From an uncultured Anaerolineae bacterium (GTDB lineage Bacteria; Chloroflexota; Anaerolineae; Aggregatilineales; Phototrophicaceae), in assembly GCA_934216615.1 (NCBI GenBank), contig CAKQCB010000002.1, forward strand, positions 496,001-560,000: a stretch of DNA of 64,000 bases, read 5' to 3'. Position numbers and translations under genes: made by a program. The notes below the pieces were generated by a model. The model had not been told where the DNA came from, made no database searches, and saw nothing but the letters and a program-made list of their open reading frames with translations. The first letter of the stretch is position 1; every line of letters begins with the position of its first letter. Below, piece after piece: positions 35,304 through 44,111 of the stretch.

Positions 35304-37268
35304 ATGACATCACCTGTATGGAAATTCCCACCTCAAAAACCTGGTTATCCTGCGCAAGAACCGTTCCAACGTGAATTTTTCACAAGCGAAAATATGGGGG
35401 GCTTAGCGAGGGCACTCGTTCGTGAATCCGTTCAAAACGCCCTTGATGCTAAAAGAAAGGCGCCTGTTGGTGTACGTTTTGCCGTTATTGAAATTCCACC
35501 TGAACAATATATTGAATATTTTGAAGGATTACTACCACATCTTGAAGAGATAGATGGACATTATGTAACAATCCCCGATCTCTCAAAACCAATGAAATTC
35601 TTAGTTGTAGAAGATTTTAATACCTCCGGCTTAGAAGGTGATCCCAAAACTACCTTTCTAAAAGATCCTAATCCTAATGAAAACTTCTACTATTTTTGGC
35701 ATAATATTGGACGAACTGGTAAAAGTGGAACCAATAGAGGCAGTTGGGGATTAGGCAAAACTGTTTTCCCCGCAAGTTCTAGCATTTCAACATTCTTTGG
35801 ATTAACAACACGCAAAACAAAATCTCATTCACGTCTACTTATGGGGCAATCAGTATTAAGATATCATGAGTTGAATGAAGATGAGCCTATTACTCCATAT
35901 GGTTATTTTGGTATATATGAAGATTCCGGCCCAAATGAATATTTTTCACTCCCTATAGAAAATGAAGATTACATAAAGCGCTTCTGTTCTACTTTTAATT
36001 TAATTCGAACTAATAGCACAGGTCTCTCAATAGTAATACCATCGCCTTATTTCCTCAAAGAAAATGAGTCAGCTGAAGAATTCCTCGATGATCTTTTAAT
36101 ATATGGCGTACAAGAATATTTCTACCCAATCCTCAACAGAGATCTTGTACTTGGGTTTGAAAGTAATGCCAAAAGCAGTAATCGGGAAGTTATAAAGCAT
36201 GAGAATATAAGAAATCGAGTTTCAAGTGTTAAAATTAACACTAGTGAATCTCATAGTGACTTTAATCAAATTTCTTTCCTAAAACTTCTTGATTTTATGG
36301 ATTGGTCTCTATCTTTATCAGAAACAGATTACATCTTAATTAGACCAAAGAATAACAATGCGCCTCAATGGACGACTAACTATGAAATTGATGAGCCATT
36401 AGAAAAAGCTCGCCAAAACTTTGATATTAATCAACGTGTTGCTTTCCATGTTGAAGTCGGCGTAAAGTCTGAAGGTAAAAAAGGGAGGGTTGAGCGTGGC
36501 TGGTTCCGTGTTTACCTCGAACGTGACGAGTCCCTCCCTCGTTTTGAAAGTTACTTTCTTAGAAGTGGGATTTGGGTCAAAGATGTTCAAGGTCATAAAA
36601 TTAGAGGGGTACGTGGTATTGTCATCATCGATGGCACGGACAACCCGCTCGTAAAACTGCTTGCAAGCGCGGAAAACCCCGCACATACTGAGTGGCAAGA
36701 ACAATCCAACACCCTCAAATCTTATGAAGGTGGAATCTACACCTTACGCTTCGTCCGCCAAAGCCTCGCAAAACTAGGCAATGACCTCACAAAAATTGAC
36801 CGTGAAGTTGATCAAGATATTCTCAAAGATATCTTTTTCACCGAACGTGAACCAGAAACAGAGAGTCGTCATTCGAAACCTGCGGGTAACGTTCAAACGA
36901 AGGCAGAAGGTGGAACAGAACCAACTATGCCAGAAATCCAATCGCGCATACCGCCAGTGAACGGGCGTTTAATTCAAAACGGTGTTGAAATTTCTGGCTC
37001 AGAAGACAGTGTCCATATTGGAGCTGTTGAAGCAGAATTTGCCTATGCTGTGCGCAAAGGCAATTCATTTCAAAAATACGACCCCTTAGATTTTGACCTT
37101 GCTCACATGGCGATTGAAACAGAAGGTGTAGAGATTGAATCTTGTGAACACAACTTACTGCGTTTTATCGTCCAAGATGCTCAATTCCATGTGCGTGTAC
37201 GCGGGTTCGACAGTTTGCGAGATGTAGAAATGCGTGTTTCTTGGAAGGATCAAGAAAATGAAGCGTAG
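35304..37268 (+). CDS. GHKL (Bergerat-fold) ATPase, first gene of a three-gene cassette
   Basis: A 654-residue soluble protein. The N-terminal region shows a Bergerat ATP-binding fold: N-box E41SVQN45 with the DA that follows, a G1-like box with D104 and G109 (EDFNTSGL), and a glycine-rich lid GSWGLGK at 146-152. The remaining 450 residues match no family known to me; a region of about 45 residues near 530-560 is charged and probably a linker to a small C-terminal domain. The DNA is AT-rich (17 G+C of 60 at 35941-36000). No Shine-Dalgarno precedes the ATG; a TATAAT lies at 35255. Such GHKL proteins (MORC/MutL/Hsp90-like) are common in defence loci. Confidence 0.85.
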   Translation: MTSPVWKFPPQKPGYPAQEPFQREFFTSENMGGLARALVRESVQNALDAKRKAPVGVRFAVIEIPPEQYIEYFEGLLPHLEEIDGHYVTIPDLSKPMKFLVVEDFNTSGLEGDPKTTFLKDPNPNENFYYFWHNIGRTGKSGTNRGSWGLGKTVFPASSSISTFFGLTTRKTKSHSRLLMGQSVLRYHELNEDEPITPYGYFGIYEDSGPNEYFSLPIENEDYIKRFCSTFNLIRTNSTGLSIVIPSPYFLKENESAEEFLDDLLIYGVQEYFYPILNRDLVLGFESNAKSSNREVIKHENIRNRVSSVKINTSESHSDFNQISFLKLLDFMDWSLSLSETDYILIRPKNNNAPQWTTNYEIDEPLEKARQNFDINQRVAFHVEVGVKSEGKKGRVERGWFRVYLERDESLPRFESYFLRSGIWVKDVQGHKIRGVRGIVIIDGTDNPLVKLLASAENPAHTEWQEQSNTLKSYEGGIYTLRFVRQSLAKLGNDLTKIDREVDQDILKDIFFTEREPETESRHSKPAGNVQTKAEGGTEPTMPEIQSRIPPVNGRLIQNGVEISGSEDSVHIGAVEAEFAYAVRKGNSFQKYDPLDFDLAHMAIETEGVEIESCEHNLLRFIVQDAQFHVRVRGFDSLRDVEMRVSWKDQENEA

Positions 37269-38043
37269 TTTTAATTATACGGACCGAGCAAAGCTACTTC
37301 AGCGCTCAGTTAGCACCCGCCTTTACAATGCTGAAGATGGTACCCAAATGTTTGATGCTGATATTGACTTATCCGACCAAAATGGGCTTCCCATTGGCAC
37401 TAAAATTTATTTAGAGGCGTATTATCGAAATGCCCTTATGCGCTTTGAGGTTGGTTCATTTGATCCCTCAACTCCACTTTATACTTTGCGTGGAGTTCGG
37501 TTAGATGAGCTTCAAGACCCGATTGTAAATTTCCGCATCAAATTGGTCGATACCAGCAAACAGATTGGACGTCTTTTAGGCACCATCGAACGCATCCAAG
37601 TTTTTAATGAAACCAACAAACAAATTGAACGTATCGGTTTACTTCCAGTCAACTTCGCGGCAGATTTAGGCGAACGCATTTGGGATGTTGAATTTTCCGA
37701 TGATGGTAGTGACCCGATGCTGTGTATCAATCAAAAAATCAATGTCGATGCGGATATCATCCGTGAGTTTGTCGCTCGCAACCCCGCATTTATCGCTTTA
37801 GTCTTCCCTGAAGCGCTACGGCGAATATTAGAGCAATTGGTCAAAGAAGGGGTAGATGCGTCCGACAAAGATAGCTGGCAGGTGAAATGGGAACGTTTCG
37901 TAGTCTCGTTTGGTATTGGCGCAACGCCTGATGGACAAGACCAATACGAGACGAATACATGGGTTACCCAAGCTGTAGAGGCATTTTGTCACCATACCCA
38001 AATCAAAACACGGTTTGAAGAATTTTTAGGGGAAAATGCGTGA
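37258..38043 (+). CDS. Uncharacterised protein, second gene of the GHKL cassette
   Basis: The 261-residue product has no recognised domain. The first half is beta-rich (about residues 20-130, with YLEAYYRNALMRFEVG and IKLVDTSKQIGRLLG), suggesting a sandwich-like fold, and the second half is helical. There is no signal peptide or membrane helix. The start at 37258 is supported by GGAAGGA eight bases upstream, and the gene overlaps the end of the ATPase gene by 11 bases. The long open frame starting at 37234 is not used. The overlap suggests cotranslation with the ATPase and a shared complex. Confidence 0.8.
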   Translation: MKRSFNYTDRAKLLQRSVSTRLYNAEDGTQMFDADIDLSDQNGLPIGTKIYLEAYYRNALMRFEVGSFDPSTPLYTLRGVRLDELQDPIVNFRIKLVDTSKQIGRLLGTIERIQVFNETNKQIERIGLLPVNFAADLGERIWDVEFSDDGSDPMLCINQKINVDADIIREFVARNPAFIALVFPEALRRILEQLVKEGVDASDKDSWQVKWERFVVSFGIGATPDGQDQYETNTWVTQAVEAFCHHTQIKTRFEEFLGENA

Positions 38044-38801
38044 GAAAAGATAATTGGCTTTCAGAAACTCAAGAAGTTTCAATTCGGCAAATGACAGATG
38101 TAGGCATTGAACACTTTCAATCCTATTTAGTAAAAATAAAGGATGAGGAAGTGATTCCTTTCCCAAACGAACTTTTAACCAATGAAATGTATGTTCGAGT
38201 TTTAGACCCCAATGTGACCGTTGAACCGCGCACATTCACTACCTCACTCGAAATTATCCAGTACCTCTACCCCCGCATTGAAGCGCTTAATTTCAATCAG
38301 AAATTCTATGATGCGGGGTTATGGGCATGGTTAACTGCTCTCTATTTCGATTCCTTATGTGCAAAAGACAAAGTAGGTCGCTGGAAAGTTAGAGAGATGG
38401 CTTGCTACATACCATCTATCTCCCGTAATTTTAGAGATGATAAGCGACATTTATTAGCAGCGTCGGTACGAATGTACGACTCCCATGGCGAAAACCGCAT
38501 GAAACTTTTTTTATTTACTCCTCCCTACCAAACAGCAGAGGGTTTTCGCCTTATAATGGAGTCTCAAGACCTATCATCTAACCATCCTTTATTAGATGCC
38601 TTAAACATTTTATATTGGGATGAAAAAACAAAGCGTCCATACAAAGGCTCTATTAAAGATTCGCCAGGAAGTTTAGAACGCTTCATTTCAGTCATGAATC
38701 AATTCAATCTCACCTTTGATTTGTTTTCCATGACGGGTGAGCAGATTATCGAATTGTTGCCAAAACAAGAGTTTGGGCGCTGGTTAGAAAAAACGTCTTA
38801 A
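38040..38801 (+). CDS. Uncharacterised protein, third gene of the GHKL cassette
   Basis: A 253-residue soluble protein begun by a GTG that overlaps the previous stop by four bases, with AGGGG seven bases upstream. It begins with acidic, helical segments, has a Trp/Tyr-rich helix (GLWAWLTALYFDSL) near 97-110 and a basic stretch (RHLLAASVRMYDSH). No catalytic motif that I know is visible. The strict overlaps of the three genes mean fixed stoichiometry is likely. It ends at the terminator 38824-38857. Confidence 0.8.
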   Translation: MRKDNWLSETQEVSIRQMTDVGIEHFQSYLVKIKDEEVIPFPNELLTNEMYVRVLDPNVTVEPRTFTTSLEIIQYLYPRIEALNFNQKFYDAGLWAWLTALYFDSLCAKDKVGRWKVREMACYIPSISRNFRDDKRHLLAASVRMYDSHGENRMKLFLFTPPYQTAEGFRLIMESQDLSSNHPLLDALNILYWDEKTKRPYKGSIKDSPGSLERFISVMNQFNLTFDLFSMTGEQIIELLPKQEFGRWLEKTS

Positions 38802-38823
38802 GCACTTTAACCTGCCTTATGAG

Positions 38824-38857
38824 AGCCATCTATTTATCTATAGGTGGCTTTTTTATT
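38824..38857 (+). terminator. Intrinsic terminator of the GHKL cassette
   Basis: A 9-bp stem (38824-38832 with 38841-38849, one G-T pair) followed by six T. Confidence 0.8.
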
Positions 38858-38999
38858 TCATGTTCCAAGCACAGTGTGCCATGATGCGGTAAAATTTATA
38901 GAGAGGTGCTCCCCCATAAATTGAGGGACACAACACATCACGCTCTGAATACACTAAATAGTGTGCAGTTTTTTTCCTGCCTTATGGAAAGTTTTGTGG

Positions 39000-40088
39000 A
39001 TGAAACGCGGAACCATCTTCTTTATTTTGTTTGTCATTATCATTGTTGGGGTGATTGGCGTGAGCCAGTTCTTACGCTCACAACCGCCCATCATCATCAA
39101 CATCACTGCCAATAACATCATTCAACCGTGGCTACAAGATGAAGCGAACCGCTTCAATAACACCACCCCACTCACCCAGCTAGGACAGCCGATTCAGATT
39201 CAAATCTCGACCATTGATGACATCCAAGCATGGAATACCGATTCGCTCTCATGGCGAACCCACTTCCCAGATGCGTGGATTCCGTCGTCTACCATGTCGG
39301 CAAATTTCCTGCGCGAAAGTGGCATCACGTTTGAAGTGGCCTCTGAAAGCGTCGTCTACACGCCTCTGGTTTGGGGGGCTTACGTTGAAACGGCCGAGCG
39401 TATCACCCGTGATGGCGCGGTCGCGCTCGACTGGGATGCGGTCGAAAATAACCTCGACGAGACGATCCTCGCGTTTTATCATCCCGCCCGTTCGATCATC
39501 GGCTTCAGCGCGATGCTCTCGGCCGCTGGTGCTTATTTTGATGACACGCAAATCAATGTCACATCGAATGAGTTTCGCGCGTGGTTAAGCCCCATTGTAA
39601 ATGACGTGCCGAACTTCAATACGTTTGGATCATCGATTGTACAGACGCTGGCTTCACGCGGGCGCTCGATGGGCAACATCGCCATTGTGCCTGAATCCGA
39701 ATGGTTGACCAACCTGCGCGGGTCACAAGTGACAGGCGTGCAGTTGTATTACCCTGAATACACGTTTGTGTTTGATATGCCCTATCTGGTATGGCAGACG
39801 CCAAATCAGCCAGATCGCGCCGCCAGCGCGCGACAATTTTTAAATTGGTTGACCAGTACGAACGCTCAACAACGGGCTTTGAATTTTGGTCTGCGTTCAG
39901 AACAAATTGACGTCGCGGACTACATCGCCACTGCCCGCGCCAGCGCCAACCAAGACCTGAGCACATTCCCCTTTGCGAACGCCGAAACACGCAGGGTACA
40001 ACTCCAACCAGATTTATCGCGTACTGTGACATTAACAATCCGCAGTGATGCCCAGCGATTCATCACATGGCTGAATACACAAAATTGA
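39000..40088 (+). CDS. Membrane-anchored extracellular solute-binding-like protein
   Basis: From ATG at 39000 the 362-residue protein has an N-terminal membrane helix (about residues 5-22) and a periplasmic binding-like fold: ITANNIIQPWLQDEANRFN, a WRTHFPDAWIPSS segment and FVFDMPYLVWQTPNQPDRAASARQFLNWL, which is typical of type 2 binding proteins of the SBP_bac_11 group. No transporter permease or ATPase follows. The next gene carries a related domain fused to VWA, 37 bases downstream, so the two probably work as a sensor or surface complex rather than for uptake. GGAAA nine bases upstream supports the start. Confidence 0.8.
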   Translation: MKRGTIFFILFVIIIVGVIGVSQFLRSQPPIIINITANNIIQPWLQDEANRFNNTTPLTQLGQPIQIQISTIDDIQAWNTDSLSWRTHFPDAWIPSSTMSANFLRESGITFEVASESVVYTPLVWGAYVETAERITRDGAVALDWDAVENNLDETILAFYHPARSIIGFSAMLSAAGAYFDDTQINVTSNEFRAWLSPIVNDVPNFNTFGSSIVQTLASRGRSMGNIAIVPESEWLTNLRGSQVTGVQLYYPEYTFVFDMPYLVWQTPNQPDRAASARQFLNWLTSTNAQQRALNFGLRSEQIDVADYIATARASANQDLSTFPFANAETRRVQLQPDLSRTVTLTIRSDAQRFITWLNTQN

Positions 40089-40125
40089 TCAACGCCAAAT
40101 TTCAAGAGAAAGGTTCTTTCACAGG

Positions 40126-41889
40126 ATGAAATTACAGCGCTCTCCCTTTTATGCAATCTTTGTCTCATTGGTGGTCTTGCTCACGGCATGTACAGGGAAC
40201 AATGATCCGGCTGACCCGAACAGTGTGGCGGGCGGTTGTGCCCCGAACGCGGTGAATATCTCGATTATTTATGCGCCAGAATCTGAACAGTACATGCCCC
40301 AAGTCATGGCTGATTTTAATACCGCCTATCGTGAGGGTCGTCACCCTGTCACCGGCGCTTCGTTAACGGGCAATGATGTGCGCATCTGCATCACAGGGGA
40401 AGATGGGTCTTCCGGCACGGTGATGCAAGGGATCGTCAATGCCATCATCGCGCCCAACAATCAAAACGTGGCACGCCCCACCATCTTTGAACCATCCGTC
40501 AGCCATTGGTTGGCGTTGGCAAATTATCAAAGTGGGCGCACGTTGTTTGACCTCAATAACATCCGTGCAACCGCGCTGGCCCCCGTCGTCATGGCGATTT
40601 GGGAAAGCCGTCTTGAAGCCATCCGCCAAACGGTAGGGTATGAAGACATCGGTTGGGAAGAACTGCTCGGGGTGTTAAACAGCCCCAACGGATGGTGTGA
40701 TTACGGCATCCCCAATTGTCGTCGCGCGGTGTACTACGGTCACACTGACCCGCTCGTCTCCTCTACCGCGCTCTCAACGCTCATCGCAGAATTTTATGCC
40801 AGCGCCGACCAAGCGGGATACGACGGGCGTTTAACCCTGCAAATGGTACGCGATGAAGACGTTCAAGATGGCGTGCGTGATATTGAAGAATTGATCCGTC
40901 ACTATTCAGCGCGCACGACTGAATTTAAAGAATATATTGCCCAAGGGCCGGAATATTTAGACTTTGTCGCGCTCGAAGAAAACGACTTGATCTATATCAA
41001 TCGTGGGCTGACCGAATATCAACCCCCAGAACAACTGGTGGCGCTGTATCCCAAAGAAGGCACGTTCTGGCATGAACACCCGATGGGCATTGTCCAAGCA
41101 GATTGGACGACCCAAGAACAACGTCAAGCCGCCGCTATCTTCATCGACTATGTGCTGACTGAACCCGTCCAACGCATCATCATGGAGCAAGGCTTCCGCC
41201 CCGCTAACCCAGATGTTGCTTTAGGTTTCCCCTTTGTTGAAGAAAACGGGATCGACCCGAACCAACCGTCACGGGTATTAGATGTCCCCTCGGCGGATGT
41301 GATCGCGGCGGTTCAACAAAACTGGTCATTCGTGAAGAAACAAGCCGATATCGTGTTGATGATCGACGTTTCTGGCTCAATGCAAAATGAGGATAAAATC
41401 GGCCAAGCACAAGAGGCCGCCCTCGCATTCTTAAACGCGATGGAATCAACCAACCGTATTGAGCTTGTCGAGTTCGGTTCTACCATTCAAACCCGCGTAC
41501 AGCTTGGAAATGTTGAGTCGAATGCCAGCCGTGTGCGTCAATTCCTGAATAATTTGCGGGCAGAAGGCGGGACAGAATTGTATGCCGCTGTCACACAGGT
41601 GGTGAGCACGCTCAACGAAAGCACAGATGATAACCGCATCCGCGCGGTGGTCTTGCTGTCCGACGGTGCGGATACAGGCTCGATGGGCTACACCTTAGCC
41701 GATGCGATTCAAGCGATTGAAGACAGTCGTGATTCGTTGAATCCGGTCATTTTCATTCCGGTCGCGTATGGGTCAGATGCGGATGTGAACGCCCTGAACG
41801 CCATGGCGCGGGCGAGCAATACCCGCGTCAATTCGGGGAATGCGGCCAATATCCTTGACATCCTCGAACTCATCAGCAGTTACTTCTAA
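40126..41889 (+). CDS. Lipoprotein with binding-protein and VWA domains
   Basis: The 587-residue protein has a lipobox (LLTAC, Cys near residue 22), a type 2 periplasmic binding-like domain (about 30-380, IIYAPESEQYMPQVMADFN through AAIFIDYVLTEPVQRI) and a C-terminal VWA domain with the MIDAS motif DVSGSM near residue 413 and the conserved downstream Thr and Asp (GGTELY, LLSDGADTG). Such SBP-VWA fusions occur in Chloroflexota and Actinomycetota and are of unknown role. It follows a solo binding-like gene. Confidence 0.9.
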   Translation: MKLQRSPFYAIFVSLVVLLTACTGNNDPADPNSVAGGCAPNAVNISIIYAPESEQYMPQVMADFNTAYREGRHPVTGASLTGNDVRICITGEDGSSGTVMQGIVNAIIAPNNQNVARPTIFEPSVSHWLALANYQSGRTLFDLNNIRATALAPVVMAIWESRLEAIRQTVGYEDIGWEELLGVLNSPNGWCDYGIPNCRRAVYYGHTDPLVSSTALSTLIAEFYASADQAGYDGRLTLQMVRDEDVQDGVRDIEELIRHYSARTTEFKEYIAQGPEYLDFVALEENDLIYINRGLTEYQPPEQLVALYPKEGTFWHEHPMGIVQADWTTQEQRQAAAIFIDYVLTEPVQRIIMEQGFRPANPDVALGFPFVEENGIDPNQPSRVLDVPSADVIAAVQQNWSFVKKQADIVLMIDVSGSMQNEDKIGQAQEAALAFLNAMESTNRIELVEFGSTIQTRVQLGNVESNASRVRQFLNNLRAEGGTELYAAVTQVVSTLNESTDDNRIRAVVLLSDGADTGSMGYTLADAIQAIEDSRDSLNPVIFIPVAYGSDADVNALNAMARASNTRVNSGNAANILDILELISSYF

Positions 41890-42062
41890 TTTAATTTCAT
41901 GACTCAATTCATCCGTGTCAGAGGCTTCGTGCTTCTGACACGGATCCCCTCGAAGCCTTCCCTTTTAAGATGTCTGCATTGGTCATTCACCCAGTTGCCA
42001 GTTACAATGAAAGTTGATTCGAACGGCGAACTTGTGTCGCGCTAAATGATAAAACGATCCCC

Positions 42063-43340
42063 ATGCCTGACGAAAAGCCCTTCAACAACGACGAAGATCG
42101 CGAATTTCGCGAATGGATACGCAACCGCACCCCGGGTGAAACAGATACGTCCCCTTCAGGGACGTTTGTCGAAATCATGCGCCGTGCCGCGGCAGACAAA
42201 GAAGCCACCCCACCCACACCAGAAACACTCGAAGAAGTACCGACTGAACAACCGGAATCGGTGCAGGTAAGGCGACCTCGTCCCAAACTGAGCCAAGAAC
42301 AGGTAGAAGCGATTGACGCGCTCATGGATGATGTACTGCCCACTGTTGAGCCGATCATCACAGCGGAAGAACCCCTTGAACCTGTCGCGGAAGCTTTTGA
42401 AGGCATGGAGGCGGAAGCAGAACCCACCGCCCCACCGCAAAGACCGCCTAGAAGATCACGACTTCCGTCAGACCCGAACTCGGTTTCGCTCCCTCAACGT
42501 CGCCCCAGACCGAAACGCACACGCACAACGATTGGGGTATTAGGGGGCATTGTACGGTCTTTGATCGTCATCCTCGCGGCGGCAGGGTTGACCGCCACCA
42601 TCTTCGTATGGTGGACACCACCCGGCTTCATCTCGTCAACCGTACGTGATGAGCTGAGCTTTGCGATGGCGACCGACAGCGCCAACGCCGTTGTGAGTGA
42701 TATCGTCCAGCCGACCCCGAATTGGGCACGACGCATCGGCATTGTTTCGGGACATCGCGGGCCACAAAATGACCCGGGCGCGGTATGTCCCGATGGTTTG
42801 ACCGAAGCAGGCATCAATTTTAGCGTGGCGCAGTTGATCGTGAACAGCTTACGCAGTCGCGGGTATACCGTTGACCTGCTCGACGAGTTTGATACCCGTT
42901 TAGATAACTATCAAGCAGCCGCGTTGATTTCCATTCACGCCAATACCTGTCAAGATTTTGGTGAGCGTGTGAGTGGATATTTGGTTTCAGGCGCGGCGGC
43001 GCGCGTCACCGCACGCGGTAGAGATGAAATTCTTGTGGAATGTATCGCCCAATTCTATGAAGTCGCGACAGGGTTACAGCGTCACCCGGGCGTGACGGTA
43101 GACATGTCCGACTATCATTCCTTCCGTGAAATTCACCCGTTAACCCCAGCGGCGATTATCGAACTTGGCTTTATGTTGGCGGATCGTCAAATCATGGTTG
43201 AACGCCCTGACTTGTTGGCGAATGCGATCACCGATGGCGCATTATGTTTCTTAGAACCCGGAGCGCCCACCGCAACCCCAACCAGCATCATAATGACGCT
43301 GGACGATCTGATCACGCCAGAGTTCACGCCTAACCCGTAA
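42063..43340 (+). CDS. Membrane-anchored N-acetylmuramoyl-L-alanine amidase (AmiC-like)
   Basis: The 425-residue protein has a 150-residue acidic, Pro-rich cytoplasmic N-terminal segment, a single membrane helix (about 160-182) and an extracellular Amidase_3 domain: SGHRG with the first zinc His, DGLTEA with the zinc Glu, ISIHANTC with the second His, and IELGFM with the catalytic Glu. It cleaves the bond between muramic acid and the stem peptide. The long cytoplasmic tail is unusual for secreted amidases. The last 30 residues are Thr/Pro-rich. Confidence 0.93.
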   Translation: MPDEKPFNNDEDREFREWIRNRTPGETDTSPSGTFVEIMRRAAADKEATPPTPETLEEVPTEQPESVQVRRPRPKLSQEQVEAIDALMDDVLPTVEPIITAEEPLEPVAEAFEGMEAEAEPTAPPQRPPRRSRLPSDPNSVSLPQRRPRPKRTRTTIGVLGGIVRSLIVILAAAGLTATIFVWWTPPGFISSTVRDELSFAMATDSANAVVSDIVQPTPNWARRIGIVSGHRGPQNDPGAVCPDGLTEAGINFSVAQLIVNSLRSRGYTVDLLDEFDTRLDNYQAAALISIHANTCQDFGERVSGYLVSGAAARVTARGRDEILVECIAQFYEVATGLQRHPGVTVDMSDYHSFREIHPLTPAAIIELGFMLADRQIMVERPDLLANAITDGALCFLEPGAPTATPTSIIMTLDDLITPEFTPNP

Positions 43341-43353
43341 AGAGAGCGCAAAC

Positions 43354-43731
43354 ATGGTCAAATGCCTTGTCATGTATGTTGATAAATCTGGTTGTCCCTA
43401 TACCCGCCTCGCGCGGGAAGTCTTAGAAGATTACGAAATCCCCGTCACCGAAGTGATGATTACGGGCAATAAAGAGAACAAAGCCCTCGTCAAAGAATGG
43501 ACAGGGTTTCATTCTGTGCCGACGTTGATTGTGGCCGAAGAAGATTCACTGCTTCCGTATGAACCGCCCGCGTTCCTCGCCAAAGGCGACAGCCCGCGCG
43601 GACTTGATCGTGGATCGATGCTAACCGAACCGCAGTTTGAACAATTGGCGCGCTGGTTGGTCAAACATGGGTTCACAGATGAACGTATTTTTGAGGAACT
43701 TGAAGAACTGGATGAGGAAAACCCCTCTTAA
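43354..43731 (+). CDS. Glutaredoxin-like protein (CPYT monothiol)
   Basis: A 125-residue glutaredoxin fold with CPYT near residues 14-17, a cis-proline motif SVPT and the tail motif SPRGLDRGSMLTEPQFEQLARW. Only one active-site cysteine is present, as in monothiol glutaredoxins. The nearby CPF-type paralogue is 17 bases downstream, so they are a tandem pair. Confidence 0.85.
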   Translation: MVKCLVMYVDKSGCPYTRLAREVLEDYEIPVTEVMITGNKENKALVKEWTGFHSVPTLIVAEEDSLLPYEPPAFLAKGDSPRGLDRGSMLTEPQFEQLARWLVKHGFTDERIFEELEELDEENPS

Positions 43732-43748
43732 AAAAGATTGAGGTTGCC

Positions 43749-44102
43749 ATGAGCTATACATTGTTGATGTATTCTCGCTCGCTGTCTTGCCCGTTTGTCA
43801 CGCTGGCAAAAAAAGTATTGGATGACCATCAAATTCCCTATCAAGAAATTTATATTGATCGGGATCATGAAGCCCGTGAACGTGTTTTGACGTGGACGGG
43901 CTTTTTATCTGTACCGACGTTGGTCGCCACCGAAACAGGGTCACGCTTACCGTATGAAACGCCAAGCCACTTACCCGCAGGCGAAAGCCCGCGCGGTATC
44001 GACCGTGGAGCTATGATCACAGAACCGAATATCGAACAGCTCAAAGCGTGGTTGATCAAACATCAGTTTGCGACGGAAGATATTTGGGAACCTGAGACGT
44101 AA
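43749..44102 (+). CDS. Glutaredoxin-like protein (CPFV monothiol), tandem paralogue
   Basis: A 117-residue paralogue of the preceding gene, with SCPFV in place of GCPYT, LSVPTLV and SPRGIDRGAMITEPNIEQLKAW. The two proteins share the unusual C-terminal block after the fold. It lies 17 bases after its partner, and its stop is 10 bases from the convergent methyltransferase stop. Confidence 0.85.
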   Translation: MSYTLLMYSRSLSCPFVTLAKKVLDDHQIPYQEIYIDRDHEARERVLTWTGFLSVPTLVATETGSRLPYETPSHLPAGESPRGIDRGAMITEPNIEQLKAWLIKHQFATEDIWEPET

Positions 44103-44111
44103 ACCCTGCCG

